Source of the DNA: Hydrocarboniphaga sp.
GTDB lineage: Bacteria; Pseudomonadota; Gammaproteobacteria; Nevskiales; Nevskiaceae
Length of the DNA: 64,000 bases
Reading direction: 5' to 3'
Assembly: GCF_028291725.1 (NCBI RefSeq)
Contig: NZ_JAQGNT010000029.1
Span: 1-64,000, forward strand
The notes under the pieces are model-generated. The model was not told where the DNA came from. It saw only the letters and a program-made list of their open reading frames with translations, and ran no database searches. Shown piece by piece: positions 15,622-24,591 of this stretch. The translations under genes and the position numbers were made by a program. The stretch's first letter is position 1; each line of letters opens with the position of its first letter.

Positions 15622-17034
15622 TCACTTCTTGGGGATGTAGTAGGTCTTGGCGTTGGTGTATTCCTGCAAGCCGTCCTGACCATTCTCCACACCGACGCCT
15701 GACTGCTTGTGGCCTGCAAACGGTGCCATCGGCGGGAGATACAGGTTCTCATTGATCCACACCGTTCCGGTCTCCATGCGGGCGGCGACCGCCAGTGCTT
15801 CGGCGACATTGCTGCCCCAAACGGCTCCGGCCAGTCCATATTCACTGGCGTTGGCGCGTTCGATGGCCTCGTCGATGGTCTTGTACTTGAGCAGCGGCAG
15901 AACCGGGCCGAAGGCCTCTTCCGTCACCACTCGGGCGTCATCCGGCGGATTGTCGACCAGCGTGACCGGAATGAAATAGCCCCGCCCCTTGGGTACCTCG
16001 CGGCCCTCGATCAGGGTGAGATGGTTTGCCTTGGCGTCTTCGATCAGCTTGTTCACGCGCTGATACTGCAGGCGGTTCTGGATTGGGCCGAGTATGGTAT
16101 CCGCTTCGCTGCCGTCGCCGACCTTGAGCGCCTTGGCGATACCGGCCAGATGATCGCGCAGTTGGTCGTAGATCGACTCGTGGATGTACAGGCGCTTGGT
16201 CGCAGTGCAGACCTGTGCGGTGTTGTAGAACGCTCCCATGAAAATTCGCTCGGCGACGGCCGCAACGTCTACGTCGGGCAGCACGATGGCGGCATCGTTA
16301 CCACCTAGTTCCAGTGTCACGCGCTTGAGCGACTTGGCAGCGCTCTCCATCACCCGGCGACCGGTTGCGGTGGAACCCGTGAAACTGATCTTGTCGAAAC
16401 CCGCATGCGAGGTCATCAGCGGGCCGAGGCCGTCGCCGCCGGTGATGATGTTGAGCACGCCGGCCGGGAACACATCCTTGAGCAGTTCACCGATCTTGAG
16501 CACCGTCAGCGGCGTGAACGGCGACGGCTTGAGCACGAGTGTGTTGCCGGTGACCAGCGCCGGGGTCAGCTTCCAGACCGACAGCATCACCGGGAAGTTC
16601 CACGGCGAGATCGCGCACACCACACCAAGCGGCACGTGGTGGGTTTCGACGCGGCGCGTATCGGAGTCTTCGCTAACCAGCACCGGCAGCGATGCCTGTG
16701 AGTGGAAGTAGAACCAGCCGATGCCCGCTTGGACTTCAGCGACCGCGGCGGCGAGCGGCTTGCCCTGCTCGCTGGTCAACAGCGCGGCGAGCTCCTGCAC
16801 ATTCGCGGAGAGCACATCGCCGGCCTGCTTGAGCAGGGCCTGGCGCTCTGCGATCGGCGTTGCACTCCAGCCTTTGAAGGCTTTGCGCGCCGCAGTGACA
16901 GCCATTTCCAACTCTTTGCTTCCCGCATCGGGCGCTTTGGCGATGACCTCTTCCGTCGCAGGATTCAGCACATCCAGTGTCGCGCCAGCCTGAACCAACC
17001 GGCCGCCGATGAGCATCGAATACTGTGTGGTCAT
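15622..17034 (-). CDS. NAD(P)-dependent aldehyde dehydrogenase
   Basis: 470 residues; oxidises an aldehyde to the acid. Family motifs: AISPWNFPVMLSVWKLTPAL, cofactor segment FTGSTATGRRV, catalytic glutamate in VTLELGGND and nucleophilic cysteine in FYNTAQVCTATKR. ATG 17034 follows GAGGAG; a longer upstream frame is rejected. It heads towards the outer-membrane protein gene (convergent, 18 bases apart) and is the last gene of a long minus-strand series from 24374. In that context it would oxidise an aldehyde released by oxidative cleavage before CoA activation; the actual substrate is unknown. Confidence 0.93.
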   Translation of the reverse strand: MTTQYSMLIGGRLVQAGATLDVLNPATEEVIAKAPDAGSKELEMAVTAARKAFKGWSATPIAERQALLKQAGDVLSANVQELAALLTSEQGKPLAAAVAEVQAGIGWFYFHSQASLPVLVSEDSDTRRVETHHVPLGVVCAISPWNFPVMLSVWKLTPALVTGNTLVLKPSPFTPLTVLKIGELLKDVFPAGVLNIITGGDGLGPLMTSHAGFDKISFTGSTATGRRVMESAAKSLKRVTLELGGNDAAIVLPDVDVAAVAERIFMGAFYNTAQVCTATKRLYIHESIYDQLRDHLAGIAKALKVGDGSEADTILGPIQNRLQYQRVNKLIEDAKANHLTLIEGREVPKGRGYFIPVTLVDNPPDDARVVTEEAFGPVLPLLKYKTIDEAIERANASEYGLAGAVWGSNVAEALAVAARMETGTVWINENLYLPPMAPFAGHKQSGVGVENGQDGLQEYTNAKTYYIPKK

Positions 17035-17069
17035 ATCTTTCTCCTCGTTATGGAACGTCGTTCGGAAAT

Positions 17070-17738
17070 TCAATCGACAAAAATGACGGAATCGGTCAGC
17101 TCTGCCCGCGTGGTTCGGCAGGCGTTGGCAGCAGCCGTGGTGTTGGCGTAGCCGAACGACATTCCGAACAGAATGGCGTGACTCTCTGGAATCGCGATCA
17201 AGTCGCGGATCGGCCCGGGGAAATAGCCCAACGACGCCTGGAAACACGACGCGATGTCGTGTTCTTTCAATAGCAAGGCGAGACTCTGGGCGTAGATACC
17301 GACGTCGACGCCACCCATGACCTGCAAGTGCTTTTCCATCGTGAACACTGCGACGTGAGGGGCATCGAAAAATGCCCAGTTGCGCAGGCTGGCCCGGGCG
17401 CGGCCGACTTTGTCGCCGCGCTCGATGTTCATGGCGCCGTATAGCGCCGCAGCGGAGCCATACTGACGCTCCTGCAATACGCCTTCGTACATTGGCATGG
17501 GGCCGTATTCCGGCGATGGCTTTCCGCTGGCACCGCTCTTGAACAGCTGCGCGAAGCTCGTCCGCAGGAGCGAAAGCTTTTCACCCGAGACGATAAATGT
17601 GTTCCACGGCTGCACATTGCAGTTGGAAGGCGCCCATTGCGCGTGATCCAGAATTGCCTGGAGTTCGATGCGAGGCACCGGCCGGTCCAGAAACGCGCGG
17701 ACCGATCGGCGCGAGCGCAGGGCTTCTTCGACATTCAT
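17070..17738 (-). CDS. Nitroreductase-family FMN oxidoreductase
   Basis: 222 residues with the family's N-terminal FMN-binding signature RSRRSVRAFLDRPVP, then ILDHAQWAPSNCNVQPWNTFIV, and a C-terminal segment ASLGYFPGPIRDLIAIPESH close to the usual flavin-contacting region. It is a predicted dimeric cytoplasmic NAD(P)H-dependent flavoenzyme. The start is taken at ATG 17738, 14 bases after the stop of the upstream acyl-CoA dehydrogenase gene, and it precedes the aldehyde dehydrogenase by 35 bases, so it is part of the same unit. Family members reduce nitro groups, quinones or activated alkenes; an ene-reduction of the catabolic substrate is possible but unproven. Confidence 0.88.
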   Translation of the reverse strand: MNVEEALRSRRSVRAFLDRPVPRIELQAILDHAQWAPSNCNVQPWNTFIVSGEKLSLLRTSFAQLFKSGASGKPSPEYGPMPMYEGVLQERQYGSAAALYGAMNIERGDKVGRARASLRNWAFFDAPHVAVFTMEKHLQVMGGVDVGIYAQSLALLLKEHDIASCFQASLGYFPGPIRDLIAIPESHAILFGMSFGYANTTAAANACRTTRAELTDSVIFVD

Positions 17739-17752
17739 ATCTGATCCCGGTT

Positions 17753-18913
17753 TCAGCGACGCTGATCGAAACGGCGCCCGACCATGGCACTGGCGATGTT
17801 CACTTTCTGGATGTCGACGGCGCCGCCGGCAATGCCCCAGCCCCAGGCATCGCGCAGGCGCCGCTCCATCGGGAACTCGCGTGAATAGCCGTAGGCGCCC
17901 ATAAGCTGCACGGCGTGGCCCGTAACTTCACGCGCGATCTCATTGGCGAAGCACTTCGCCAACGATGACTCCAGCATCGACGGCAAGCCCTGCTCGGAGT
18001 TGACGGCGGCACGGTAGATCAGCAGCCTGGCGGCATCGACGCGCATGCGCATTTCGGCCACCCGGAGCTGCACGGCCTGGAAGTCGATGATCGGCTTGCC
18101 GAACTGCTTGCGCTCCTGCACGTATTCGAGAACGTCTTCGAGCGCTCCGGAGGCCTGGCCGAGTGACATCGTGGCATTGCCGCAGCGCTCCAGATCGAAA
18201 GCTTCCATCAGCTGCTTGAAGCCGCCCGCGGGCACGATGATGTTGTCGACCGGCACGCACACCTTGTCGAAAAACAAGTCGCTGGAAGGCACGCCGCGAA
18301 AGCCCATGAGCGTTTCGTTGGGGCCGAAAGAAAGACCTGGCGTGTCCTTCTCGACATACACCGCGCCGATACCCTTGGGGCCGGGCGCATCGGAAAGCCG
18401 GCAATAAACCACGTAACCACCGGCATGTCCGCCACCCGAGCACCAGCGCTTGGCGCCGTTGATGACCACGGTGTCGCCCTCGATCACGCCGCGGGTGCGC
18501 AGGTCGGTCAGCGCGCTGCCGGCGTCCGGCTCGGACATCGAGACCGCGACCACCAGATCACCTGCGCACACTTTCGGAATCACGCGTTGCTTGAGCGTCT
18601 CACTACCGAAATGCTCGATGGCGCGCACCGGACCAACGCAGGACTCGAAGATCGGGAATGCAACGGCCGACGAGATCTGCGCGAATTCTTCGACCACGAT
18701 CAGAGCTTCGAGATTGCCAAGCCCCAGCCCACCGTACTGCTGCGGAATGTTGATGCCGAGGAAGCCCATGTCGGCATAACGCTTGACCAGTTCATGCGAG
18801 GGCGGCTGGTTGTTGGCCTCCAGCTCTCGGGCGATGGCCGGCAGTTCCTTGCGCGCGAAGCTGCGTGCCAGATCGCGTAGCTGGGACTGATCCTGCGAAA
18901 GATTGAAATCCAT
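17753..18913 (-). CDS. Acyl-CoA dehydrogenase
   Basis: 386 residues, FAD-dependent alpha,beta-dehydrogenation of an acyl-CoA. Starts MDFNLSQDQSQLRDLARSFARKE at ATG 18913, the usual family beginning; signatures MSEPDAGSALTDLRTRG (FAD/substrate segment), QERKQFGKPIIDFQAVQ and QLMGAYGYSREFPMERRLRDA. The length matches family norm. It lies between the nitroreductase and acyl-CoA synthetase genes in a tightly spaced minus-strand operon. A second acyl-CoA dehydrogenase opens the same series, so the two probably act on different chain intermediates. Confidence 0.93.
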   Translation of the reverse strand: MDFNLSQDQSQLRDLARSFARKELPAIARELEANNQPPSHELVKRYADMGFLGINIPQQYGGLGLGNLEALIVVEEFAQISSAVAFPIFESCVGPVRAIEHFGSETLKQRVIPKVCAGDLVVAVSMSEPDAGSALTDLRTRGVIEGDTVVINGAKRWCSGGGHAGGYVVYCRLSDAPGPKGIGAVYVEKDTPGLSFGPNETLMGFRGVPSSDLFFDKVCVPVDNIIVPAGGFKQLMEAFDLERCGNATMSLGQASGALEDVLEYVQERKQFGKPIIDFQAVQLRVAEMRMRVDAARLLIYRAAVNSEQGLPSMLESSLAKCFANEIAREVTGHAVQLMGAYGYSREFPMERRLRDAWGWGIAGGAVDIQKVNIASAMVGRRFDQRR

Positions 18914-18929
18914 GAAACCTCGATGCTGG

Positions 18930-20456
18930 TTATTTGTAGCGGTCGGCCAGAAGACGTTTGTAGAGCTTTCCGTTTTCGAGTCGGGGTAGATCGCGCTCGA
19001 AATCGACGCTGCGCGGGACCTTGAGGTTGGCGATGCGCTCGCGGCACCAGCCAATCAGTTCCGCTTCAAGCAGCTTGCCGGCATCTTCCCAACGTTTGGG
19101 CTGCACGACGGCTTTGACTTCCTCGCCGAACTCGCGATTGGGCACACCGAAAACTGCCACGTCGGCGATTTTGGGATGTGTGAGCAGCAGGCTTTCGACT
19201 TCCTGCGGATAGATGTTCACGCCGCCCGAAATGATCATGAAACTCTTGCGGTCGGTCAGGTAGAGATAGCCCTCGCCATCGACGTACCCGATATCGCCCA
19301 CCGTGGCCCAGCCTTTGGCGTTGTAGGAGCCACGCGTCTTGTCCGGCTCCTTGTAGTACTGAAACGTGGCCTGCGGACCCGAGAAATAGATGGTGCCGGG
19401 CATCCCCGGTGCCGCCTCGTTTTCCTCTTCGTCGAGGATATGCAGCGTGCAGTTGAACGGCTTGCCGACCGAACCCGGATGCGCGAGCCATTGCGGGGTG
19501 TCGAGTGCGGTGAAACCCGCGCCCTCGGTAGAGGCGTAATACTCGGAGATCACCGCGCCCCACCATTGGATCATCTGTCGCTTGATCGGCACCGGGCAAG
19601 GCGCGGCGGAATGGAAGGCCACCTTGAGGCTGGTGGTGGAATAGCGCTGCCGCGTTTCGATGGGCAGATCGAGCAGGCGCACGAACATGATCGGCACACA
19701 CTGCACGTGAGTGACACCCTTGTTTTCGATCGCCTGCAGCGCCTTTTCGGGCTCGAATTTCTCGAGTATCACAACGGTGCCACCGAAGTGACCGGTCATG
19801 ATGGCGAAGGTCAGCGGGGCGCCGTGATAAAGCGGTGCGGTCGACAGGTATACGGCGTGCTCGTCAAAGCGGAAGAAGCGGCCAAGGCCCATCATATTGG
19901 CTGAGGGCGCGTCGATTGGGAGGCCCGGCGCCCGCTTGGGCAGCACGCCCTTGGGCTGACCGGTGGTACCAGACGAGTAGAGCATCTGCACTCCGGCCTC
20001 CTCGTTGGCGATTGGCGTCGTCGGCTCGGCGGCGACGGCAGCGTCCCAGTTTTCGTAGCCGGCAGCTTCTCCGTCGATCACGAAGAAACGCTGGGCGTCG
20101 CAGCCCTCTGCGCGCACCGAATCCAGCAGGCTGCTGAAGCGCGGTGAGGTGATCACCACCGCCGCATCACTGTTGTTGACGATATAGCGCACTTCGTCGC
20201 GCTTGAGTTGGGTGCCGATGGCGGTGAACACCAGGCCGGATCGCTGTGCGCCCCAGATGAGCTGCATGAAATGGAAGTTGTTCTCCATCAGCAGCGCAAT
20301 GTGGGCCTGCGGTTTCAGACCCAGCCGCCGAAACAGATGCGCGATCTGGTTGGAGCGCGCGTCAAGCTCGGCGTAACTCATGGACCGACCACTGTCGGCC
20401 ATGACGATGGCGGGCTTGTCCGGCGTACTTCTGGCGTGATGCGCGGGGTGATACAT
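18930..20456 (-). CDS. AMP-dependent acyl-CoA synthetase
   Basis: 508 residues of the ANL superfamily; activates a carboxylic acid to its CoA thioester with ATP. The P-loop-like motif YSSGTTGQPKGVLP, the STEGAGFT region, the hinge GYLYLTDRKSFMIISGG and PQEVESLLLTHPKIADVAVFGVP are all intact. ATG 20456 fits the usual N-terminus (HARSTPDKPAIVM). Sixteen bases separate it from the acyl-CoA dehydrogenase downstream. It is the logical step between the aldehyde dehydrogenase product and beta-oxidation. Chain-length specificity cannot be read from sequence alone. Confidence 0.94.
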   Translation of the reverse strand: MYHPAHHARSTPDKPAIVMADSGRSMSYAELDARSNQIAHLFRRLGLKPQAHIALLMENNFHFMQLIWGAQRSGLVFTAIGTQLKRDEVRYIVNNSDAAVVITSPRFSSLLDSVRAEGCDAQRFFVIDGEAAGYENWDAAVAAEPTTPIANEEAGVQMLYSSGTTGQPKGVLPKRAPGLPIDAPSANMMGLGRFFRFDEHAVYLSTAPLYHGAPLTFAIMTGHFGGTVVILEKFEPEKALQAIENKGVTHVQCVPIMFVRLLDLPIETRQRYSTTSLKVAFHSAAPCPVPIKRQMIQWWGAVISEYYASTEGAGFTALDTPQWLAHPGSVGKPFNCTLHILDEEENEAAPGMPGTIYFSGPQATFQYYKEPDKTRGSYNAKGWATVGDIGYVDGEGYLYLTDRKSFMIISGGVNIYPQEVESLLLTHPKIADVAVFGVPNREFGEEVKAVVQPKRWEDAGKLLEAELIGWCRERIANLKVPRSVDFERDLPRLENGKLYKRLLADRYK

Positions 20457-20485
20457 CGCTTCTCCTGTGCAGCAATCCGGGATCG

Positions 20486-21265
20486 TCAGCGACCGGTGAA
20501 GACGGGCGAGCGCTTTTCTTTGAATGCCAGGATGCCCTCGCGGGCGTCGGCGCTTTCGGTGCAGGTGCGCTGCAATGCGGCTTCGTATGAAATCGTGTCG
20601 CCCAGCGAAGTGTGCTCGGCACGGGCAAGCGCGAGTTTGGACAGGCTCAACGAGAGCGGCGCTTTTTTCGCGAGCTGCTCAGCCCAGGTGATAGCGGCGC
20701 TAACCAGTTCGGCGTCGGGCACCACGCGATTGCACAGACCCAATTCAAGGCAACGCGCCGCGGCAAGCTTGTCTCCGCCTACGATCATCTCGTAAGCGCT
20801 CTTGCGCCCGAGCGCACGCGACAGATGCCAGGTCGCTCCACCGTCCGGGATCAGTCCGATCGCCGCGAACGCCATGTACAGATACGCCTTGTCACCCATC
20901 ACCGTTAGATCGCAGGTCATCGCGAAGGCCGCACCGATGCCGGCCGCAGCGCCGTTGACGGCGCTGATCCAGGGCTTGGGCCCTTCGGCGATCGTCATGA
21001 GGATGGGCTTGTACTCCTCGTTGAGCTGGCGGTCGATGGTGAACCCGGGCGGGCGCAAGTCTTCGAGGTCGGCCCCTGCGCAAAAACCGCGGCCGCCACC
21101 CGTGAGCACCACGGCACGGATGTCCGGGTCGTTGTTGACCGCATGCGCGGTCACGAGCAGCTCTTTGCGCATCTGCGCGTTGAAGGCATTCATCCGGTCC
21201 GGACGCATCAGCGTGATGCACGCGACCGCGTTGTTCTTCTCTAAACTCAGGGTCGACAGTTCCAT
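20486..21265 (-). CDS. Crotonase-family enoyl-CoA isomerase/hydratase (PaaG-like)
   Basis: 259 residues. Oxyanion-hole segments GRGFCAGADLEDL and NGAAAGIGAAFAMTCDL are intact. At the position of the first hydratase glutamate the sequence reads YMAFAAIGL (no glutamate), while the second catalytic position is aspartate in GLIPDGGATW; that pattern is known from PaaG-type delta3-delta2 enoyl-CoA isomerases rather than classical hydratases. An isomerase would be needed when double bonds of an unsaturated chain fall out of register. ATG 21265 begins the conserved domain; it lies 5 bases after the racemase stop, in the same operon. Confidence 0.9.
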   Translation of the reverse strand: MELSTLSLEKNNAVACITLMRPDRMNAFNAQMRKELLVTAHAVNNDPDIRAVVLTGGGRGFCAGADLEDLRPPGFTIDRQLNEEYKPILMTIAEGPKPWISAVNGAAAGIGAAFAMTCDLTVMGDKAYLYMAFAAIGLIPDGGATWHLSRALGRKSAYEMIVGGDKLAAARCLELGLCNRVVPDAELVSAAITWAEQLAKKAPLSLSLSKLALARAEHTSLGDTISYEAALQRTCTESADAREGILAFKEKRSPVFTGR

Positions 21266-21270
21266 GTCAA

Positions 21271-22395
21271 TCAGCCCGCTCCTGCGGCAACAGGATCGTG
21301 GGCGGACTCCATGAGGCCGATCGACTGCAGAACCGTTTCGGTATCGGCGCCAAGCTTGCGCGCGCCGTGACGCACTTCGGAAGGAGTGCGACTGAATCGC
21401 GGAGCCGGCGCCGCCTGCGTGAAACCGTCGACTTCGATGTAGGTGCTGCGCGCGACGTTGGCGGGATAAGTCGCCGCTTCGGTGAGAGTGAGCACCGGCG
21501 CAAAGCAGACGTCGGTACCCTCCATCAGCTCGCACCACTGCGCCTGTGTCTTGCTCAGGAAGACCTCGGCCATCTTGAGCTTGAGTTCCGGCCAGCGACT
21601 GCGCGAGCGATCGCTAAAGACCTCACGATCCAGCTGTGCAATCCGCATCAGCAGTTCGTAGAACTGCGGCTCGATCGCGCCGAGGCTGACGTGGCGTCCG
21701 TCGGCACATTCGTAGACGTCGTAGAACGGCGCGCCGCCATCCAGCAGGTTCGATTCGCGTTCCGCATCGTTGAACGCGCCGGCGGCGTGCCAGCCCTGAA
21801 ACATCCACATCATCTGCGCGGTGCCGTCGACCATGGCGGCATCCACCACCTGGCCTTGTCCTGATGCACGCGATTCGAGCAGCGCGGCCAGGATGCCGGT
21901 GACCAGCAGCATTGCGCCGCCACCCATATCTCCGATCAGATTGAGGGGCACGACCGGCCGCTCGTTCTTGCGCCCGATAGAATGCAGCGCACCGGTGATC
22001 GCGATGTAGTTGAGGTCGTGCCCGGACGCCTTTGCCAAGGGGCCGCTTTGGCCCCAGCCGGTGAGCCGGCCGAATACCAGCCGCGGATTCCGTTTCAGGC
22101 AGACATCCGGCCCGATCCCCAACTTTTCGCAGACACCGGGACGGTACGGGTCGATCACCGCGTCGGCCTTCTCGATCATGGCCAGCAGGCGCTCGACATC
22201 CAAGGGCTTTTTCAGATCGAGCAGCACGGATTTCTTGCCGCGCAGGCTGATGTCTTTTTCGCGGTACTGCCTGGTCTCTGCCGAGCGCTCGATGCGGATC
22301 ACGTCGGCCCCCATATCGGCCAGCATCATCCCCGCCATCGGTCCCGGACCGATGCCGGCCAACTCGACCACCACGTATCCCTTCAACGGTCCCAT
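21271..22395 (-). CDS. Alpha-methylacyl-CoA racemase (CaiB/BaiF family)
   Basis: 374 residues. The sequence follows alpha-methylacyl-CoA racemases closely (SGHDLNYIAITGALHSIGR, PLNLIGDMGGGAM, GGAPFYDVYECADGRHVSLG, GAIEPQFY). The catalytic pair His126 and Asp156 falls at the same numbers as in the well-studied mycobacterial enzyme, and the conserved glutamate is at 242. The enzyme interconverts (2R)- and (2S)-methyl-branched acyl-CoAs so that S-specific acyl-CoA dehydrogenases can proceed, and is required for degrading isoprenoids, sterol side chains and pristanic acid. Its presence points to a methyl-branched substrate for this operon. General CoA-transferase activity of the superfamily is the less likely alternative. 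Confidence 0.92.
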   Translation of the reverse strand: MGPLKGYVVVELAGIGPGPMAGMMLADMGADVIRIERSAETRQYREKDISLRGKKSVLLDLKKPLDVERLLAMIEKADAVIDPYRPGVCEKLGIGPDVCLKRNPRLVFGRLTGWGQSGPLAKASGHDLNYIAITGALHSIGRKNERPVVPLNLIGDMGGGAMLLVTGILAALLESRASGQGQVVDAAMVDGTAQMMWMFQGWHAAGAFNDAERESNLLDGGAPFYDVYECADGRHVSLGAIEPQFYELLMRIAQLDREVFSDRSRSRWPELKLKMAEVFLSKTQAQWCELMEGTDVCFAPVLTLTEAATYPANVARSTYIEVDGFTQAAPAPRFSRTPSEVRHGARKLGADTETVLQSIGLMESAHDPVAAGAG

Positions 22396-22407
22396 GACGC
22401 CTCCGTG

Positions 22408-23175
22408 CTACTTCACGCCCATGCGGATGCCGCCATCGATGCGGATGCATTCCCCGTTGATGTAGTCGTTGCCAATGATGTCGGCGACCAGCTTGGCCAC
22501 CTCGTCTGGCTCGCCCAGCCGTTTGGGATACAGAACCTGCTGCGCCAGGCTGTCACGCACGTTCTGCGGAGCGCCCATCAGCAACGGGGTGGCGATGAGG
22601 CCGGGCACGATGGTGTTGACGCGCACTCCGATCGACGCGAGGTCGCGGGCAATGGGCAGCGTCATGCCGACGATGCCGCCCTTGGACGCGCTATAGGCAG
22701 CCTGACCCATCTGGCCCTCGTAGGCGGCGATGGATGCGGTGTTGACGATCGCACCGCGCCCGCCAGCGGCGTCGGGCTGATTCTTGGCCATCTGCTCGGC
22801 AGCCAGGCGCAGCACGTTGAACGTGCCGACCAGATTCACCTCCAGGACTTTCCGGAAGCGCGCGAGTGGATAGGGGCCGTCCTTGCCGAAGGTCTTCTGC
22901 GAGCCGCCGATGCCGGCGAAATTACAGCAGATATGGACGGCGCCAAATTCGGCGACCACGTCGTTGATCGCGCTCTGCACGGCCTCTTCGTCCGACACAT
23001 TGACGTTGCGGTAAACAGCGCGCGTTCCGAGCGCTGCGACGAGCGCCTTCCCCGCCTCCTCGTTGAGATCGAAGATGGCGACTTTGGCGCCCGCCTTGTG
23101 AAAGCGCTCGACCGTCGCGCGACCCAGCCCGGAGGCGCCGCCGGTCACGATGGCGACCTTGTTTTCGATGTCCAC
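22408..23175 (-). CDS. Short-chain dehydrogenase, HSD10-like 3-hydroxyacyl-CoA dehydrogenase
   Basis: 255 residues; Rossmann motif VTGGASGLGRAT, NFAGIGGS, catalytic serine region NTASIAAYEG and YSASKGG (Tyr/Lys). Overall layout, including VYRNVNVSDEE and the C-terminal YINGECIRIDGGIRM, is that of the type 2 3-hydroxyacyl-CoA dehydrogenase (HSD17B10) group, which oxidises 3-hydroxyacyl-CoA including 2-methyl-3-hydroxyacyl-CoA. It is followed by the racemase gene after 12 bases. This supplies the NAD-dependent step of beta-oxidation in the island. Confidence 0.92.
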   Translation of the reverse strand: MDIENKVAIVTGGASGLGRATVERFHKAGAKVAIFDLNEEAGKALVAALGTRAVYRNVNVSDEEAVQSAINDVVAEFGAVHICCNFAGIGGSQKTFGKDGPYPLARFRKVLEVNLVGTFNVLRLAAEQMAKNQPDAAGGRGAIVNTASIAAYEGQMGQAAYSASKGGIVGMTLPIARDLASIGVRVNTIVPGLIATPLLMGAPQNVRDSLAQQVLYPKRLGEPDEVAKLVADIIGNDYINGECIRIDGGIRMGVK

Positions 23176-23198
23176 GTGAAGCTCCTCGATGCTTGTTT

Positions 23199-24374
23199 TT
23201 AGAAATTGCGCGTATTGAACGGCACGTAGCCATTCGAAAGGCAGTCGCGGCTGATGAGCAGCTTCATGACTTCTGAGCTACCCGCATAGATCGGCGATAC
23301 GCGTGCGTCAGTGTACTGACGGCTGATCGGATACTCGTCCATGTAGCCCGCCCCGCCATGCAGCTGGACGCCCATGTCGGCGGCCTTAACCTGCATTTCG
23401 CTCGCCGCCAGCTTGGCTTTTGCAGCGTCCACTGCTGTGAGTTGCCCGGCGTTGAAGGAGCGCACACATTGGTCGATGAAGCACTGGATCACATCGAGTT
23501 CGGTACGCAATTCGGCAAGTTTGAACTGGGTATTCTGGAAGCTCGAGAGATGCTTACCGAAGATCTTGCGCTGCCGGACGTAGTCCACGGCGAGATCGTA
23601 TGACAGCTGGGCCGCGGCAATGTAGCCCGAGGCACCGATCAGGCGCTCTTCCGCCAGCCCCATCATCAGGTACTTGAAACCGCTGCCGGCCTCGCCGAGG
23701 ACATTTTCCTTCGGAACCCGCACGTCACGGAAGAACAGCTCGGACGTGTCCTGTGCCTTTTTGCCCATCTTCTTGAGCATACGGCCGCGCTCGAACCCTT
23801 CCATGCCGCGCTCGACGATGAACAGCGTCATCGCGTGCGGATTGTTGGCCGGGTCGGTCTTGGCGGCCACGATCACCACGTCGGCATTGATGCCGTTGGA
23901 GATATAGGTCTTGGTGCCATTGAGCAGCCAATGGTCACCCTGATCGGTGGCGAACGAGCGCATTCCGGCCAAGTCGCTGCCGGCATCCGGCTCGCTCATC
24001 GCGATTGCGAGAATCTTCTTGCCGCTCACGAAGTCGGGAAAGAAGCGATCCCGCTGTTCCTCATTGCCGAAGCGCGTGAAGTAAGGCGCCACCAGCCGGC
24101 TGTGCAAGGTGCAATACCAGTCGCTCGTGCGCGCGTAGGCGCCCTCTTCGATGATGATCTGTTCGTAACGGAAATCATGATCACCGATGCCGCCGTACTT
24201 CTCGTCCGGCCAGACCATCAGAAACCCGTTTTCACCCGCTTTGGCGAAGGCGGAACGATCGACGATGCCCATCTCGCGCCACTGTTCCATGTGCGGCACG
24301 ATTTCCACGGCGAGGAATTTCCGATAGGCAGCGCGAAACATCTGCTGCTCCTCGGTGAAATCACGAGGCAACAT
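23199..24374 (-). CDS. Acyl-CoA dehydrogenase
   Basis: 391 residues, first gene of the minus-strand operon. Family motifs AMSEPDAGSDLAGMRSFA, VPKENVLGEAGSGFKYLMMGLAEER, QRKIFGKHLSSFQNTQFKLAE, LHGGAGYMDEYPISRQYTDARV and YAGSSEVMKLLISRD are intact. ATG 24374 has AGGACCCC-like sequence and the preferred GGAGGAC 8 bases upstream. Divergent from the AraC-type regulator gene across 217 bases, so that regulator is the obvious candidate for control. FAD-dependent; a long- or branched-chain substrate is likely from context. Confidence 0.94.
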   Translation of the reverse strand: MLPRDFTEEQQMFRAAYRKFLAVEIVPHMEQWREMGIVDRSAFAKAGENGFLMVWPDEKYGGIGDHDFRYEQIIIEEGAYARTSDWYCTLHSRLVAPYFTRFGNEEQRDRFFPDFVSGKKILAIAMSEPDAGSDLAGMRSFATDQGDHWLLNGTKTYISNGINADVVIVAAKTDPANNPHAMTLFIVERGMEGFERGRMLKKMGKKAQDTSELFFRDVRVPKENVLGEAGSGFKYLMMGLAEERLIGASGYIAAAQLSYDLAVDYVRQRKIFGKHLSSFQNTQFKLAELRTELDVIQCFIDQCVRSFNAGQLTAVDAAKAKLAASEMQVKAADMGVQLHGGAGYMDEYPISRQYTDARVSPIYAGSSEVMKLLISRDCLSNGYVPFNTRNF

Positions 24375-24410
24375 GTTGGGGTCCTCCAGGGGACGATCGT
24401 TGGCAGGTGC

Positions 24411-24465
24411 CTAGGGCCTGTTAACACACGTCGGTCGCTGCGCTCGACGCGTGTACAGGCCCTAG
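24411..24465. repeat. 55-base inverted repeat in the AraC/operon divergent region
   Basis: Arms CTAGGGCCTGT and ACAGGCCCTAG are perfect over 11 bases, and pairing continues inside with CACACGTCG against CGACGCGTG. It is unlike the five REP families found elsewhere in the window. It could be another repeat type or a regulatory hairpin of the divergent promoter region. Confidence 0.7.
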
Positions 24466-24591
24466 TATTCAAGCGCAGCCGCTGCGGGGCCATGCTCGCC
24501 ACTGACAAAAAAACGGGCTGCCGACTACAATCGGCGACGCCGCTCAGGCTCTGATAACGGCGTCGAGCCCGGCAGGAGACGTCGTCCCGTC

